A stretch of DNA of 14,317 nucleotides, taken from the NCBI GenBank assembly GCA_946482115.1, contig CAMLQP010000047.1:1-14317 (forward strand), written 5' to 3'. A model generated the notes under the pieces. It was not told the DNA's origin, did no database searches, and was given only the letters and a program-made list of their open reading frames with translations. The position numbers and the translations under genes are program-made. Every line of letters starts with the position of its first letter. The first letter of the stretch is position 1. Source of the stretch: an uncultured Comamonadaceae bacterium. GTDB lineage: Bacteria; Pseudomonadota; Gammaproteobacteria; Burkholderiales; Burkholderiaceae. Positions 6,347 through 13,403 of the stretch are shown here, piece by piece.

Positions 6347-7366
6347 ATGATCGACATATTGAGACAGCCATTCCAGGGCGCGAGCGCCTGGACCCGAGAA
6401 GACATGGAACGCGACGCGTCCTGGCGCTACACGCTCCAGGCCGAAGAGGTCGACGAACTGCGCCACGCCGTGCGCACCGCGCTGGCCACCGGATTGCCAC
6501 TGGAGGCCATCGACGCCAGCCATTTCCCGTTGCGTACGCTGGCGCAGCGCGTGCGCCGACTGGCCCGAGAACTGGAGGAGGGCCGCGGTTTTGAACTCTG
6601 GAGGGGGCTGCCCGTGCACGAGTGGACGCTGGAGGAGCGCAGCATGGCGTATTGGGGCCTGGGGCGCCATCTGGGGCAGCCAGTGGTGCAGAACGCACGC
6701 GGCGAACTGTTCGGGCACGTGCGCGATACCACCGGCACCGATCCCCAGACCAACGCGAACTCGCGCTTCTATCACACCAACGCCGCGGCGCCGTTCCACG
6801 TCGACGGTGCCGACATCGTCGGCCTTATGTGCGTGCGCACCTCCCAGTCGGGCGGCGCCAGTCTGGTGGTCAGTTCCACCAGCATCTACAACGCCCTGTT
6901 GCGGGACCACCCGGATCTGATCGATCTGCTGTACCAGCCCCTGTGGTTCGACCATCGGGGCGAGCGCAACGCGGTCACCGGCCAGCCCTACTGGGTCACG
7001 TCCATCGCCGGCTGGGTCAATGGCAAGCTCTCCATCATGTACCTGCGCAACTTCATCGAGTCGGCGCAGCGCTACGAAGGGGCGCCACCGCTAGGTGAAG
7101 GCCATCGCCGCCTGCTCGACCTGATCGATGGCTACGCACATTCGCGCGAGCTGTGTCTGTCCATGGATTTCCGTCCAGGTGACATCCAGTGGCTCAACAA
7201 CCACGTCACGCTGCATTCGCGTACTTCGTTCGTCGACTGGGACGCGCCGGACCGCAAGCGCTGGCTGATGCGCCTTTGGCTCAACCAGTTCGAGCGCAAC
7301 CGCTTCACCGACACCTATGGCTTCTACGGCATCGCCACCGATCAGCCCTCCCCCGCCCATGCCTGA
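6347..7366 (+). CDS. TauD/TfdA-family Fe(II)/2-oxoglutarate dioxygenase
   Basis: This 339-aa protein has the double-stranded beta-helix layout of non-haem iron dioxygenases that couple 2-oxoglutarate decarboxylation to hydroxylation of a substrate. The iron motif HxD is H151-V-D153 in FHVDGADIVG. The distal His is most likely H290 in NNHVTLHSR (H286 is a less likely alternative). The Arg that holds 2-oxoglutarate is probably R305 or R309 (KRWLMRLWL). The N-terminal ~90 residues form the usual helical lead-in with RGFELWRGLPV. The start has a strong AGAGGAG (6334-6340) 6 nt before the ATG. It follows the FAD gene by 47 bp and overlaps the start region of the next gene by 8 bp (ATGCCTGA), suggesting translational coupling. 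TauD homologues act on sulfonates, phenoxyacids, carnitine precursors and others, so the substrate cannot be named. Confidence 0.88.
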   Translation: MIDILRQPFQGASAWTREDMERDASWRYTLQAEEVDELRHAVRTALATGLPLEAIDASHFPLRTLAQRVRRLARELEEGRGFELWRGLPVHEWTLEERSMAYWGLGRHLGQPVVQNARGELFGHVRDTTGTDPQTNANSRFYHTNAAAPFHVDGADIVGLMCVRTSQSGGASLVVSSTSIYNALLRDHPDLIDLLYQPLWFDHRGERNAVTGQPYWVTSIAGWVNGKLSIMYLRNFIESAQRYEGAPPLGEGHRRLLDLIDGYAHSRELCLSMDFRPGDIQWLNNHVTLHSRTSFVDWDAPDRKRWLMRLWLNQFERNRFTDTYGFYGIATDQPSPAHA

Positions 7367-8396
7367 GTTCATGCGCCAGATCCATTTCGACCGCTTCGGC
7401 GCGCCCGAGGTGCTGCGGCTGGTGGAGGCGCCCGTCCCCGAGCCCGCTGCCGGCCAGGTGCGCGTGCACGTGGCCGCAGCGGGCGTCAACCGGGCCGACC
7501 TGGCCCAGCGCGAAGGCAGCTACGCGCCACCGCCTGGCGCGTCGCCGGTGCTGGGGCTGGAAGTCAGCGGTACCGTCGATGCCGTCGGGCCAGGGGTGGC
7601 GAACAACTGGATCGGCCGCGAGGTCTGCAGCCTCACCGCCGGTGGTGGCTACGCCGAATGGGTGTGCGTGCCGGCCGCGCACTGCATGCCGCTGCCGCCT
7701 GGCCTGGGGCTGATTGAGGCGGCGGCCTTTCCCGAGGCTGCCATGACGGTCTGGAGCAACGTGATGGAACTCGGCGCGTTGGTGCCGGGCCAGTCGCTGC
7801 TGGTGCACGGCGGCACCAGCGGGATCGGGGCCTTCACGGTCGCGCTGGCGCGTGCACTGGGCCATACCGTCCTCGCCACCGCTGGGGGCGCGGGCAAATG
7901 CCGCGTGCTGGATGGCTGGGGCGCCCGCGCCATCAACTACCTTGAACAGGACTTTGCCGCGCGAGTGCTGGACCTGACCGGCGGCCGTGGCGTGGACGTG
8001 ATCCTCGACATGGTGGGTGGCGATTACGTGAACCGCAATCTGGCTTGCCTGGCCACCGGTGGCCGTGTGGTCCAGATCGCCTTCCTGGGAGGCGGGCAGG
8101 CTCCGGTTGACCTGTTTCTGCTCATGCGCAAACGCGCGGTGCTGACCGGCTCGCTGCTGCGCCCGCGCAGCGATGCCGACAAGGCGGCCATCGTCGCCAC
8201 GCTACTGCGCGAGGTGTTCCCCCTTTTCGCGACCGGGCGCCTGTCGGCGCCGGTCATCGATGCCGTGTTCGCCATGGAGGCGGCCGCCCTGGCCCATGCC
8301 CGCATGGCGTCATCGCGGCACATCGGCAAGCTGGTGCTGACGTGGCACCCGGACTGGACCCGCAACCCCAGCGCCCCGCTGGATTCTTCCCACTGA
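7359..8396 (+). CDS. NAD(P)H quinone oxidoreductase, PIG3/zeta-crystallin type
   Basis: This 345-aa cytosolic MDR-superfamily enzyme is of the zinc-free quinone oxidoreductase branch. An N-terminal GroES-like domain begins MRQIHFDRFGAPEVL and contains AAAGVNRADLAQREG (about 39-53) and LGLEVSG. The nucleotide-binding domain has VHGGTSGIG (149-157). Then come GGRGVDVILDMVGGDY and HIGKLVL near the end, all typical of the PIG3 subgroup. No Cys/His zinc ligands are present. The family reduces quinones or conjugated enones and enoyl compounds with NADPH. Two starts are possible: ATG 7359, overlapping the dioxygenase stop, or ATG 7371, matching the usual MRAI start. Neither has a strong Shine-Dalgarno sequence, so coupling to the upstream gene is likely. 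In this cluster it may reduce an unsaturated intermediate, which is inference. Confidence 0.88.
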   Translation: MPEFMRQIHFDRFGAPEVLRLVEAPVPEPAAGQVRVHVAAAGVNRADLAQREGSYAPPPGASPVLGLEVSGTVDAVGPGVANNWIGREVCSLTAGGGYAEWVCVPAAHCMPLPPGLGLIEAAAFPEAAMTVWSNVMELGALVPGQSLLVHGGTSGIGAFTVALARALGHTVLATAGGAGKCRVLDGWGARAINYLEQDFAARVLDLTGGRGVDVILDMVGGDYVNRNLACLATGGRVVQIAFLGGGQAPVDLFLLMRKRAVLTGSLLRPRSDADKAAIVATLLREVFPLFATGRLSAPVIDAVFAMEAAALAHARMASSRHIGKLVLTWHPDWTRNPSAPLDSSH

Positions 8397-8419
8397 TGTT
8401 TGTTTGACAGGAGAACCTC

Positions 8420-9403
8420 ATGAACCGTTCGAAGTGGATACGCCGCCTTCCCCTGAGTCTGCTGATGGCCGGCCTGCTGTGCGGCGTGGCGCCGTTGCAG
8501 GCGCAGACCGGTGGGGCGCCGGTGAGCATCCTGGTGGGCTTTCCGCCGGGCGGCAACGTCGACTCGGTGGCCCGCAATCTGGCGGCCGGCATGCAGGGTG
8601 CGTTGGGCCGCACCGTGGTGGTGGAGAACAAGCCGGGTGCTGGCGGGCAGATTGCGATGCAGGCCCTGGCACGTGCCGCGGCCGACGGCCGCACGCTGAT
8701 GCTCTCGAACGAGCATGCGGTCTCCATCATCCCGATGACGGTGCGGAACGTCGGCTACGACGTGGCCAAGGACCTGGTGCCGGTGGCCACGGTGGCGGCG
8801 CTGCCGCTGGCATTGGCCGTACATCCCAGCGTCAAAGCCAGCAACCTGCAGGAATTGGCAGCTTGGGCGTCCGCGCAGAACAAGGCGCTCAATGTCGGCA
8901 TACCCGCGCCCGCGAGCCAGCCGGACTTCGGCGTCAGTATGCTGGTCAAGAAATTCGGCCTCAAGGCCGCTTCCGTGCCGTACCGCGGCGGTGCTCCCAT
9001 GGTGGCGGATCTGGTGGGCGGCCACGTGCTGGCGGGGCTGTCGGGCATCAGCGAATTCATCCCGCACCACAAGGCCGGCGCCCTGCGCATCATCGCAGTA
9101 TCTGGCCCCAAGCGTCTGCCGCAGATGCCTGATGTTCCGACTTTCACTGAAAGCGGCATTACCGGTTTTGAGGAGCGCACCTTCATGGGCCTGTTCGCCC
9201 CTGCGGGCACCCCGTCCGATGTACTGGCCCGCTACCGAGACGCGGCGCGGGCTGTGGTGGGCGCGGCCAACTACCGGCAAGCACTGGAAGGCCTCGGGCT
9301 TGAGGCCACTTACGGTGATGACAAGGACCTCGGTACCCGTGTGAAGCACACCACCGACACATGGGGGCCGGTGATCCGTGACTCCGGCTTTGTCATGCAA
9401 TGA
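8420..9403 (+). CDS. Bug/TctC-type periplasmic solute-binding protein
   Basis: This 327-aa protein is the usual length for tripartite tricarboxylate transporter receptors (Bug family). A signal peptide (RRLPLSLLMAGLLCGVAPLQA) ends near residue 28, so the mature protein is periplasmic. The ligand loop VGFPPGGNVDSVAR (39-52) and ENKPGAGGQIA (69-79) are the hallmark Bug motifs. The later VPYRGGAPMVADLVGG and GLFAPAGTP segments are also typical. AGGAGA (8409-8414) precedes the ATG. It starts 23 bp after the quinone oxidoreductase and closes the cluster. No TctA/TctB membrane genes are nearby, so it is an orphan receptor using a shared transporter or acting as a sensor. Bug ligands are usually carboxylates, aromatic acids or amides. 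The likely ligand is the cluster's substrate. Confidence 0.9.
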   Translation: MNRSKWIRRLPLSLLMAGLLCGVAPLQAQTGGAPVSILVGFPPGGNVDSVARNLAAGMQGALGRTVVVENKPGAGGQIAMQALARAAADGRTLMLSNEHAVSIIPMTVRNVGYDVAKDLVPVATVAALPLALAVHPSVKASNLQELAAWASAQNKALNVGIPAPASQPDFGVSMLVKKFGLKAASVPYRGGAPMVADLVGGHVLAGLSGISEFIPHHKAGALRIIAVSGPKRLPQMPDVPTFTESGITGFEERTFMGLFAPAGTPSDVLARYRDAARAVVGAANYRQALEGLGLEATYGDDKDLGTRVKHTTDTWGPVIRDSGFVMQ

Positions 9404-9567
9404 TGGCGGCGGCCGGCGCATACGCGGCGGTCGCCGAGTTCGTGAATCGCCCCGGATTTTGAGGTGGTGACGTCACGCAAAGGCTGGCATGGTCATTCGT
9501 TGGGGTGCTGCGAATGGTCGCAGCGCTCACAACAGGCCTTTCGATGAAGGACAAGCCGCGTGCGGAT

Positions 9568-9586
9568 GCCGGCATTGTGTGCCGGC
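9568..9586. terminator. Hairpin between convergent genes
   Basis: GCCGGCA (9568-9574) pairs perfectly with TGCCGGC (9580-9586) around a 5-nt loop. It lies just beyond the 3' end of the minus-strand CoA-transferase gene and 164 bp after the Bug gene stop. There is no T tract, so it is at best a weak bidirectional terminator. Confidence 0.3.
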
Positions 9587-9594
9587 TCTCGGCC

Positions 9595-10794
9595 TCAGGC
9601 CTCCTCGTGACTGATGGTCTGCAAGATTTCCTGTGTGTGTTCTCCCAGCCGGGGCGGGCCTCGGCGAGGGCCCATCGACTGGCCATTCCACTTGAAGCCC
9701 ACAGAAGGCACCTGCAAGGAGGCTCCGCTGGTGGCATCTATCACCGTCTGCTGCACGCCGCGGACTCGTATGTGGGGCTCAGCGACGATTTCCTGCACGG
9801 TTCGCACCCTTGCCACCGGCACGTGCCTTTCGGAGAGCCGGATTTCCCATTCCTGCGCGCTGGCGGCGGCCAACTGTTGCACCACCAGCCCGCGCAGGGC
9901 CTGCACGTGTTCGGCACGCGCCTGTGGCGTGGCAAAGCGGGGATCGGTCAACGCATCGTCCAGTCCTAGCACCTGCATCGCGCGCACGAACTGCCGCTCA
10001 TTGTTCGCTGTCATGGACAACAGGCCGTGGGCGGTTGGGAAAATACCCGACATGGGGCTTCCGCTGGCGGCGGTGTTGCCATTGGCTTTTGGAGTCACGC
10101 CCGCATTCTGAAGGCCTGATACGGTGGACGCCATGGCCACCAGCGCGGTATCGAGCATGGCGACATCCAGACGCTGTGCGATGCCCGTACGGTCTCGCTC
10201 GCGCAGTGCGGCCAGCACGGAAAAAGCGCCGTAGATTCCTGCCAGATAGTCGATCAGCGGAGGACCGATACGGTTCGGGGCGGTTTCGGCAGTGCCCGTG
10301 AGCATGGTGATCCCACTGGCGGCCTGTACCACGTGATCGTAGGCGGGCCGTTGGCTCATCTCGCCGTCCTGGCCGTAGCCTGATATGGAGCAGTAGACGA
10401 TGTCCGGCTTGCGCGCCTGGACCGATTCAAAACCGATCCCCAGGCGGTCAGCCACGCCGGGGGCGAAGTTTTCCACCACGACGTCGCAGGTTTCAGCCAG
10501 TGCCAGAGCACATTCGAGCCCTTCGACCGATTGAAGGTCGAGCACGATGGATCGCTTGTCGCCGTTTTGGGCCACGAACTGCGCCGACAGGTCGGGCGCC
10601 TGGGTCACGGGCGCTCCCTGGCGGGCCCAGTCACCCCCGTCCGGCCGCTCCAGCTTGATGACATCTGCGCCCAGCAAGGCCAGTTGATATGTGCTGTAGG
10701 GGCCGGCGAGAACGGTCGTGAGATCCAGGATCCGTACCCCTTGAAGGGGGGCCGGGCGCACTGGCGCAGTGTCAGGACGGGATTTACCAGACAT
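9595..10794 (-). CDS. Class III CoA-transferase (CaiB/BaiF/Frc family)
   Basis: This 399-aa enzyme would move CoA between carboxylic acids. The N-terminal Rossmann half begins GVRILDLTTVLAGPYSTYQL (19-38), followed by LGADVIKLERPDGGD. The catalytic Asp, which forms the aspartyl anhydride/thioester in formyl-CoA transferase, is probably D153 in RPAYDHVVQAASG. GPPLIDYLAGIYGAF and RLDVAMLDT are further family motifs. The length is normal. It follows the Bug gene by only 2 bp (TGACGATG), with AAGGTGGA in the 3' end of that gene as a likely ribosome site, so the two are almost certainly one operon. It probably activates the acid brought in by that Bug protein. Family certain, substrate pair unknown. 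Confidence 0.9.
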   Translation of the reverse strand: MSGKSRPDTAPVRPAPLQGVRILDLTTVLAGPYSTYQLALLGADVIKLERPDGGDWARQGAPVTQAPDLSAQFVAQNGDKRSIVLDLQSVEGLECALALAETCDVVVENFAPGVADRLGIGFESVQARKPDIVYCSISGYGQDGEMSQRPAYDHVVQAASGITMLTGTAETAPNRIGPPLIDYLAGIYGAFSVLAALRERDRTGIAQRLDVAMLDTALVAMASTVSGLQNAGVTPKANGNTAASGSPMSGIFPTAHGLLSMTANNERQFVRAMQVLGLDDALTDPRFATPQARAEHVQALRGLVVQQLAAASAQEWEIRLSERHVPVARVRTVQEIVAEPHIRVRGVQQTVIDATSGASLQVPSVGFKWNGQSMGPRRGPPRLGEHTQEILQTISHEEA

Positions 10795-10796
10795 CG

Positions 10797-11807
10797 TCAG
10801 TCCACCTTGAGGTTGAGCTGCTGAGCCAGCTTGCCCAGGCGCTCATGATCGTTGCGCAACTGTGCGCCGAAATCCTGGGGAGTGCCTTCTGCCAGACTCA
10901 GGCCGTAGCCTTCGAGGCGTGCCTTGACGCTGGGTTGTGCCAGAAAGGCGCGAACGTCGCGGTGGATCTTGTCGACCAGCTGCGGCGATGTACCGGCAGG
11001 AGCAAAGATGCCCAGCCAGGGAATGACCGGCACATAGCCGGGAATGACCTCGCCGAGCGACGGTACGTCGGGCAGTTCCGGGTGTCTTTTCGGACCGGTG
11101 GCCAGAGCGACGACCTTGCCGCTCTTGATCTGGGGCAGCAGCACAGCCGAGGTTTCCTGCTGCAGCTGCAGGCGGCCACCCACCACATCCGTGAGCACCG
11201 CGCCTGCACCCTTGTAAGGCACGTGCTGCGCCTGAAGTCCGGTGCGCTGCTTGATGGCCTCCATGTTCAGGTGCGGCACCGTCCCGTTGCCGGCTGTACC
11301 GTAATTCAGGGCCGCAGGGTTCTGCCGGCTGTAGTCAACCAGCTGAGACCACGACTTCAGGCCCAATTGCGCATTGGCAACAAGAATGAAGTCCGGGAAG
11401 GCCACGTTGACGATGGGCACGAAGTCACGGCGCGGGTCATAACCCACATTGGCGTAGACATGGGGATTCACGGCCATCGCTGCCATGGCCGAGAACAGCA
11501 GGGTGTAGCCATCAGGCGCGGACCGGGCCACGATCTGGGCCCCCAGGCTACCGCCCTGCCCCGGCTTGTTGTCGACCGTGACAGATTGTTTCCATTGGGC
11601 AGCAAGGCCTTCTGCCACCACACGTGCCAGCAGGTCGGTCACGTTGCCAGCGGCATAGCTCACCACCAGCCGGACGGGCCGCTTGGGGTAATCGGCGGAT
11701 TCGTCTGCGCGGGCTGCGGTGGCGCCGGTCAAACCGGCAATCAGGGCAGCACAGGCCAGGGTCAGCTGGCGCCGGTGCAAACGGGCGGTGTTGGCTTGTG
11801 TGGGCAT
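10797..11807 (-). CDS. Bug/TctC-type periplasmic solute-binding protein (second copy)
   Basis: This 336-aa tripartite tricarboxylate receptor has a signal peptide of basic residues (RLHRRQ), a hydrophobic core and a cut near ARA-DE (residue 34). Bug motifs are DNKPGQGGSLGAQIVA (79-94), YGTAGNGTVPHLNME, HVPYKGAGAVLTDVVGG and IFAPAGTSP. The first ligand loop reads VVSYAAGNVTDLLAR instead of the common FPPGGxxD form, so the ligand pocket may differ. GGAG lies 7 nt before the ATG at 11807. It is first in a two-gene operon with the CoA-transferase, divergent from the LysR gene. It is only distantly similar to the Bug protein at 8420, so this is not a recent duplication. No TctAB genes are present. 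Confidence 0.9.
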   Translation of the reverse strand: MPTQANTARLHRRQLTLACAALIAGLTGATAARADESADYPKRPVRLVVSYAAGNVTDLLARVVAEGLAAQWKQSVTVDNKPGQGGSLGAQIVARSAPDGYTLLFSAMAAMAVNPHVYANVGYDPRRDFVPIVNVAFPDFILVANAQLGLKSWSQLVDYSRQNPAALNYGTAGNGTVPHLNMEAIKQRTGLQAQHVPYKGAGAVLTDVVGGRLQLQQETSAVLLPQIKSGKVVALATGPKRHPELPDVPSLGEVIPGYVPVIPWLGIFAPAGTSPQLVDKIHRDVRAFLAQPSVKARLEGYGLSLAEGTPQDFGAQLRNDHERLGKLAQQLNLKVD

Positions 11808-11913
11808 GGGGAGTCTCCGGTTTCAAGTTTCGCCGTTCGTGGGCATGACGGCGTGGCGGTTTCATTGTGTGGCGCGTCGAGTTTCCTGTGAACTATGTTT
11901 TTTGAAGCTCTTC

Positions 11914-11928
11914 ATTCCATTTTTGAAT
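11914..11928. promoter_or_regulatory. Candidate LysR box
   Basis: ATTC-N7-GAAT forms a 15-bp interrupted palindrome containing the T-N11-A core expected for LysR-type regulators. It lies 12 bp before the LysR ATG in the divergent region with the Bug/CoA-transferase operon. A second inverted repeat, GAAG-CT-CTTC (11904-11913), abuts it. Function is inferred from position and form. Confidence 0.4.
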
Positions 11929-11940
11929 ACCATTGAAACC

Positions 11941-12870
11941 ATGGATACACCCTCCCGCCTGGATCGCCTTCGCGTGCGCCATCTCCGGCTTCTGGATCTG
12001 GTCGCTCGACACGGTTCGCTTACCGCCGCTGCGGAATGCCTTGGAATCAGTCAGCCATCAGCCACCAAGTTGCTGCAGGAAATGGAAAGGGTGTTGCGCT
12101 GCACGCTGGTGGACCGAAACACCCGAGGCGGCGTGCTGACCGAAAGTGGTGTGCGTGCGCTCGAACGTGTACGTCCTGCCATGCACGCCATCGATCTCGT
12201 TCCCGAGGTCGTGTCCGTCGCCCCGCATCTGCCAGTGATCCGCATCGGCATTCTCCGGCTCGCTGGCATTTCCATTCTTCCTGACCTGATCCAGCGATGG
12301 CGCAAGGTCGGTCAGTTGCCCCGATTGCAGTTGCACGAGGGCGCGGTCGTCACACTCATGGAGCAGTTGCAGGCGGGCGAAATCGATTGCATCATCGGGC
12401 GCCTTGAGCCTGACCACAGAGGCCAGTCTGCCCGGCACTTGGACATCACGCAATTGCAGGACGACCCCTACGAGCTGGCCTGCGCGCCCGGGAATCCGCT
12501 GGCACGGCGGCGCGCGGTGGCCTTGGCCGACCTGCTGGATGCGCCCTGGGTCGTCGCGCCACGTTCCACTTACACCCGTCAGGCGTTTGAGATGGCATTC
12601 ATGAGCCAGGGCATGCCCGCACCTGTTCCCATGGTGGAGTCACCGTCCTTTCACGCCAGCTTCGCAGTCATTGCCCGTCAGACCGACTTCATCACCATTG
12701 CACCCAGCAGTGCTGTCCGCTATTACGCCGGGCTCGGCATCGTGCGTCCGATACGGCTGGCCACACCCTTTCCCCCGGACCGCATGGTGTTCGTCACGCG
12801 CACCGACCTGCTGGGTATGCCCGCCATGGCGGAGATGCGCCGCCAGCTGGAGTCGTTGGCATCGACCTGA
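11941..12870 (+). CDS. LysR-type transcriptional regulator
   Basis: This 309-aa regulator has normal LysR length. The winged HTH spans about residues 13-75: RVRHLRLLDLVARHGSLTAA, then LGISQPSATKLLQEME, then LVDRNTRGGVLTESG. The effector-binding domain follows, with IRIGILRLAG, GEIDCIIGRLE and SFAVIARQTDFITIAPSSAV. The QPSATK form of the recognition helix is frequent in regulators of aromatic-acid and sugar-acid genes such as the PcaQ/GbpR group, so this is only a hint. The frame is open further upstream, but the ATG at 11941 gives the canonical N-terminus; no Shine-Dalgarno sequence is visible. It is divergent from the Bug/CoA-transferase operon with a 133-bp shared region and a LysR-box candidate, so it probably activates that operon in response to its substrate. 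Confidence 0.9.
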   Translation: MDTPSRLDRLRVRHLRLLDLVARHGSLTAAAECLGISQPSATKLLQEMERVLRCTLVDRNTRGGVLTESGVRALERVRPAMHAIDLVPEVVSVAPHLPVIRIGILRLAGISILPDLIQRWRKVGQLPRLQLHEGAVVTLMEQLQAGEIDCIIGRLEPDHRGQSARHLDITQLQDDPYELACAPGNPLARRRAVALADLLDAPWVVAPRSTYTRQAFEMAFMSQGMPAPVPMVESPSFHASFAVIARQTDFITIAPSSAVRYYAGLGIVRPIRLATPFPPDRMVFVTRTDLLGMPAMAEMRRQLESLAST

Positions 12871-12924
12871 ACCCGGCCGCATGACTGCTTTGCACGCGTG
12901 CGAATCACAAACCAGTCCAGCGAC

Positions 12925-13045
12925 GGGGCCGTAAGGATGTCGGCTTGCAGCGCTTCCACCGTCGGCCTGTAGGCAGTGCGACTGGCTGCGGACCGGCGTG
13001 AGCCGCAGTTGGGGGCCTGACGGTTTGACGTCGGTCGGCGATTTC
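12925..13045 (-). pseudogene. Relic of a MarR-family gene related to mobR
   Basis: Read on the minus strand, this stretch encodes YRPTVEALQADIL in one frame, close to RPVVEALQADIL of MobR. Just upstream, in another frame, it encodes PQLRLTP, close to RQLHITP of MobR. A DRR triplet like the MarR wing follows in yet another frame. At the DNA level 12935-12974 matches 1183-1222 of mobR at about 32 of 40 bases by eye. The piece has no start, no complete HTH and at least one frameshift, so it is a dead fragment of about 120 bp. It lies between the LysR gene and the IS3 element, whose arrival may have destroyed the rest. The exact limits are estimates. Confidence 0.6.
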
Positions 13046-13111
13046 GACACAGGTCATAAGTAGAGGTAGGGTGCTCATATGGGGCCGGGAGACCGGTCAA
13101 GGAGCATGAGC

Positions 13112-13378
13112 ATGAAGAAGTCGAGGTTCACCGAGGAACAGATCGCCTACGCCCTGCGCAACGCAGAAGCGGGCACACCCGTGGCAGATGTCTGCCGCCA
13201 GATGGGCATCAGTGAGGCCACGTTCTACATCTGGAAGAAGAAGTACGCGAACCTGGGGGTGGGCGAGTTGCGGCAGATGCGGCAGTTGACAGAGGAAAAC
13301 GCGCGTCTGAAGCGCATCGTGGCCGATCTGACGCTGGACAAGCAGATCCTGCAGGAGGTCATCAAAAAAAAGCTCTGA
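13112..13378 (+). CDS. IS3-family transposase OrfA
   Basis: This 88-aa DNA-binding subunit begins MKKSRFTEEQIAYALR. Its helix-turn-helix lies in TPVADVCRQMGISEATFYIWKKKY (22-45), and a leucine-zipper-like coiled coil occupies about 52-84 (LRQMRQLTEENARLKRIVADL). The start at 13112 is favoured over ATG 13106 because AAGGAG (13099-13104) is 7 nt upstream. OrfA ends in a run of Lys codons containing the slippery A8G. Alone it would act as an inhibitor or targeting protein; with the frameshift it forms the N-terminus of OrfAB transposase. It appears intact. Confidence 0.9.
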   Translation: MKKSRFTEEQIAYALRNAEAGTPVADVCRQMGISEATFYIWKKKYANLGVGELRQMRQLTEENARLKRIVADLTLDKQILQEVIKKKL

Positions 13379-13403
13379 AGCCAGCTCGGCGCAAGGAGCT
13401 GGC
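13353..13403 (+). promoter_or_regulatory. Programmed -1 ribosomal frameshift signal
   Basis: Three expected parts are present. A Shine-Dalgarno-like AGGAGG (13353-13358) comes first. The slippery heptamer A-AAA-AAG (13366-13372), within a run of eight A, lies 7 nt later. An 8-bp stem with arms GCCAGCTC (13380-13387) and GAGCTGGC (13396-13403) follows the heptamer by 7 nt. A -1 slip moves translation from OrfA into the OrfB frame, avoiding the TGA at 13376. This is the known way IS3 elements make OrfAB. Confidence 0.75.

Noticed and set aside
8024..9421. 465-codon minus-strand frame over the quinone oxidoreductase and Bug genes
   Set aside because: Composition is typical of an antisense shadow and spans two well-supported plus-strand genes.
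10845..11891. 348-codon plus-strand frame over the second Bug gene
   Set aside because: It is antisense to a Bug protein with signal peptide and family motifs; the peptide itself shows no domain.
12892..12901. GCACGCGTGC palindrome after the LysR gene as a terminator
   Set aside because: A perfect palindrome with no loop and no T tract cannot form a normal terminator hairpin.
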